Part shown: positions 6,809-8,736 of the stretch, piece by piece
How positions within the stretch are numbered: position 1 is the first letter of the stretch
How the letters are laid out: each line of letters begins with the position of its first letter
DNA from: CAZUMH01 sp964621645
GTDB lineage: Bacteria > Zhuqueibacterota > QNDG01 > JAGLOF01
DNA length: 8,736 nt
Direction of reading: 5' to 3'
NCBI GenBank assembly: GCA_964621645.1
Contig: CAZUMH010000119.1
Span: 1 to 8,736 of the forward strand
Notes under the pieces: generated by a model
Told to the model about the DNA's origin: nothing
Seen by the model: only the letters and a program-made list of their open reading frames with translations
Database searches by the model: none
Made by a program: the position numbers and the translations under genes

Positions 6809-8128
6809 ATGTCATACACCATAAAGGATATCCTGCGGATGGCCGTGGCCCCGGCTCTGGGCTGCACCGAACCATCCGCGGTGGCTCTGGCAGCGGCGGC
6901 GGCCGCCTCTCTTCTTCCGGAAAAGAGGATAGACACAGTGGAGCTGTGGGTGGATCCCAACATCTACAAGAACGGTCTGGCCGTGGCCATTCCGGGAGCC
7001 AGGGGTGCCACCGGCATTGACCTGGCGGCTCTATTGGGGATATTCAAAGGGGACTCTTCCCTGCGATTGGAAGTGCTGGATAAGGTCGACGATGATTCCC
7101 TGGAAAAGGCGAAGGAATTTATCAGAGATCATCCGGTCGGGATTGAAGTGCTCAACGATAAGAAGATCATCTACATCCGGGTGAAGATCACCGCCGGATC
7201 TGATACGGCCGAAGCCGTGATCGAGGAGCTGCACGACAATATCGTCTCCCTCTCTCTGAACGGCAAGAGCCTCAAGGGCCACAAGCTGCTGTCCAACACG
7301 GCCCGCACCCAGGATTCGGTGCACAAAATGGAAGCGTGGCTTAAAAAACGGACCCTGGAAGAACTGATTCAGATGCTGGATCAGCTGGACGAAGAGGATC
7401 TGGAGTTCCTCAAAGAAGGCGTGGAAGTAAATATGCGCCTGGCAGAACACGGCCGTACCTTCGGCTCCGGACTCGGGGTCGGCATGACACTGGAACGGCT
7501 GGCCCGGGAAGGGCACATGAAACGGGACATGGTTCTGGCGGCGCGGATCCTCGCGTCTTCCGCCTCCGACGCCCGCATGTCCGGCGTTCGCCTGCCTGCC
7601 ATGAGCTCGGCCGGCAGCGGTAATCACGGTCTCACCGCCATTCTGCCCATCTGGGCCGTTAAGGATTTCATCGACTGCGGGGACGAAACCCTGGTGCTGC
7701 GGGCCATCGCTCTCTCCCATGTGATTACCGCCTATATCAAGGCGTTCACCGGCCGTCTGGGAGCCATCTGCGGCTGCTCCGTGGCCGCCGGGTCGGGTGC
7801 CACCGGCGGTATTACCTATCTGATGGGCGGCAACGCCGAGAATATCGCGGCCGCCATAAAAAACGTCATCGGCGATCTGGCCGGCGTCATCTGCGACGGC
7901 GCCAAGGCCGGCTGCGCCCTCAAACTTTCCACCGCGGCCGGGACCGCGGTCCAGTCGGCCCTTTTCGCGCTGCATGGTCTGGGGATCAAGGGAACGGACG
8001 GTATCGTCTCTAATTCACCCGAGGAAACCATGCGGAACGTGGGAGAGCTGAGCAGTGAGGGCATGATCGAAACGGACAGGACAATACTAAATATTATGAT
8101 AAAAAAACAGTTCAGCAAAAAGAATTAG
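6809..8128 (+). CDS. cyuA: UPF0597/CyuA (YhaM)-type L-cysteine desulfidase
   Basis: The 439-residue protein matches the UPF0597 family, related to the alpha part of Fe-S L-serine dehydratases. Characterised members convert L-cysteine and water to pyruvate, ammonia and sulfide with an oxygen-sensitive [4Fe-4S] cluster and no PLP. Visible hallmarks are VAPALGCTEPSAVALA near the N-terminus (Cys19, equivalent to the catalytic-site cysteine), GARGATGIDLAALLG, SNTARTQDSV, SSAGSGNHGLTAILP (Asn272), AICGCSVAAGSGATGG (Cys321, Cys323) and ICDGAKAGCALK (Cys362-X6-Cys369). The last spacing equals the Cys322/Cys329 cluster ligands reported for the Methanocaldococcus enzyme. The ATG has GGAG five bases upstream. 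Substrate could be cysteine or serine, since the family has not been separated by motif. No serine dehydratase beta part is fused. A UbiA gene follows after 50 nt, so they may share a transcript. Confidence 0.9.
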   Translation: MSYTIKDILRMAVAPALGCTEPSAVALAAAAAASLLPEKRIDTVELWVDPNIYKNGLAVAIPGARGATGIDLAALLGIFKGDSSLRLEVLDKVDDDSLEKAKEFIRDHPVGIEVLNDKKIIYIRVKITAGSDTAEAVIEELHDNIVSLSLNGKSLKGHKLLSNTARTQDSVHKMEAWLKKRTLEELIQMLDQLDEEDLEFLKEGVEVNMRLAEHGRTFGSGLGVGMTLERLAREGHMKRDMVLAARILASSASDARMSGVRLPAMSSAGSGNHGLTAILPIWAVKDFIDCGDETLVLRAIALSHVITAYIKAFTGRLGAICGCSVAAGSGATGGITYLMGGNAENIAAAIKNVIGDLAGVICDGAKAGCALKLSTAAGTAVQSALFALHGLGIKGTDGIVSNSPEETMRNVGELSSEGMIETDRTILNIMIKKQFSKKN

Positions 8129-8178
8129 GATATGTTCAGATCGGAATCCATCCCTACGCTTGCGAGGAGAGATTGAGA

Positions 8179-8736
8179 ATGGCAAAACTAAAGATCGGTG
8201 TCTGGCTGCAGCAAATCCGTGCTCCCTTCCTCATCCTCGCAGTGTTTCTCACCCTGATCGGTATCGGCGCCGCCACCCGCGTTGATCCGGTGAGCTGGTA
8301 CCATGCTCTGCTTCTGGTTGCAGGAGTGACCCTGAGTCATACATCCGTGAATCTCTTTAATGAACTCTCCGATTATAGGACGAAGATCGATGAAAACACC
8401 AGCCGTACTCCCTTCAGCGGCGGCAGCGGCATGATGCAGGCCGGTCTGACCTCACCGGCTCAGGTGCGGATCGCGGCCTATGGTTCCCTGCTGATCGGAG
8501 CGGCCATCGGTATCTATTTTTTCTTCAGGAGCGGCTGGCCCATATTGGTTTTTATGATGATTGGAGGGATGTCCATTCGTTTCTATACCAGCCATTTGAC
8601 CCGCTGGCTTCTGGGTGAGTTTATCTCCGGGCTCACCCTGGGTTCCTTCGTGGTGCTGGGCGTCTATTATGCTCTTACCGGTGAATTGAATAACCAAATC
8701 ATCTACGTCAGTATACCGCCCGGCCTGCTTACCAGC
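8179..8736 (+). CDS. UbiA-family membrane prenyltransferase (MenA-like), 3' end outside window
   Basis: The frame from ATG 8179 stays open to the window edge, giving the first 186 residues of a protein usually near 300. GAGGAG (8164-8169) lies nine bases upstream; an in-frame TTG six bases before the ATG is less well placed. UbiA enzymes attach isoprenoid chains to aromatic acceptors in the membrane; MenA does so for menaquinone. Features: R14-A-P-F entering the first hydrophobic helix (about 17-33), a second helix (about 43-60), then the Mg/pyrophosphate motif as N61-E-L-S-D65-Y-R-T-K-I-D71 (family form NDxxD...D, here with Glu at position two), then SRTPFSGGSG (75-84). Further hydrophobic helices lie at about 96-114 and 119-131, with RFYTSHLTRWLLGEFISG after them. 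The second Asp-rich motif lies beyond the window. Acceptor and chain length cannot be assigned; it could belong to menaquinone or another lipid-quinone pathway. Confidence 0.88.
   Translation, partial: MAKLKIGVWLQQIRAPFLILAVFLTLIGIGAATRVDPVSWYHALLLVAGVTLSHTSVNLFNELSDYRTKIDENTSRTPFSGGSGMMQAGLTSPAQVRIAAYGSLLIGAAIGIYFFFRSGWPILVFMMIGGMSIRFYTSHLTRWLLGEFISGLTLGSFVVLGVYYALTGELNNQIIYVSIPPGLLTS

Noticed and set aside
6667..7020. 117-codon frame beginning in the gap before the desulfidase gene
   Set aside because: No ribosome site, it passes through an intrinsic terminator and overlaps the real gene out of frame. Only its cysteine codons are noted, as a speculative attenuation idea.
7031..7975. 314-codon open frame on the minus strand inside the desulfidase gene
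   Set aside because: It is antisense to a conserved gene, its composition is Gly/His/Gln-rich low-information sequence, and it has no recognisable domain.

Overview
The window is an ordinary stretch of bacterial chromosome with seven protein genes, two of them cut by the window edges. No mobile element, CRISPR array, rRNA or tRNA is visible. The organism looks Gram-negative (a GT9 heptosyltransferase-like enzyme, an exported giant protease, a probable envelope lipoprotein), probably anaerobic or facultative (an Fe-S cysteine desulfidase-type enzyme) and moderately GC-rich. A Thr-rich lipocalin-like lipoprotein next to an exported tricorn-type protease recalls FCB-group and Marinimicrobia-like genomes. 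That placement is an impression from gene content, not a measurement.

Left part (1-1326): the C-terminal third of glutamine-dependent NAD+ synthetase (nadE, + strand) converges on a small lipocalin-like exported protein (- strand). A perfect 20-bp hairpin between them looks like a shared bidirectional terminator. Centre-left (1327-3124, - strand): a GT9 glycosyltransferase and a DUF1848 protein form a two-gene unit with a 17-bp overlap. The DUF1848 protein ends in a CX3CX2C cysteine cluster resembling the radical-SAM motif.

Centre (3125-6645): a 214-bp divergent promoter region with overlapping promoter candidates and a small inverted repeat leads into a 1076-residue exported tricorn-type S41 protease, closed by a strong hairpin terminator. 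Right part (6646-8736, + strand): a second strong intrinsic terminator stands alone 89 nt before a UPF0597/CyuA-type L-cysteine desulfidase gene. That gene is followed after 50 nt by a UbiA-family membrane prenyltransferase running off the window.

The genes do not form one obvious pathway. GT9, the lipoprotein, the exported protease and the UbiA enzyme are all envelope-related, while NadE and the desulfidase are central metabolism. The points most worth checking are the C-terminal radical-SAM-like cysteine motif in the DUF1848 protein, the Ser-Gly nucleophile context of the exported tricorn protease, and the orphan terminator (possible attenuator) before the desulfidase gene. I did not find a convincing undescribed multi-gene system.
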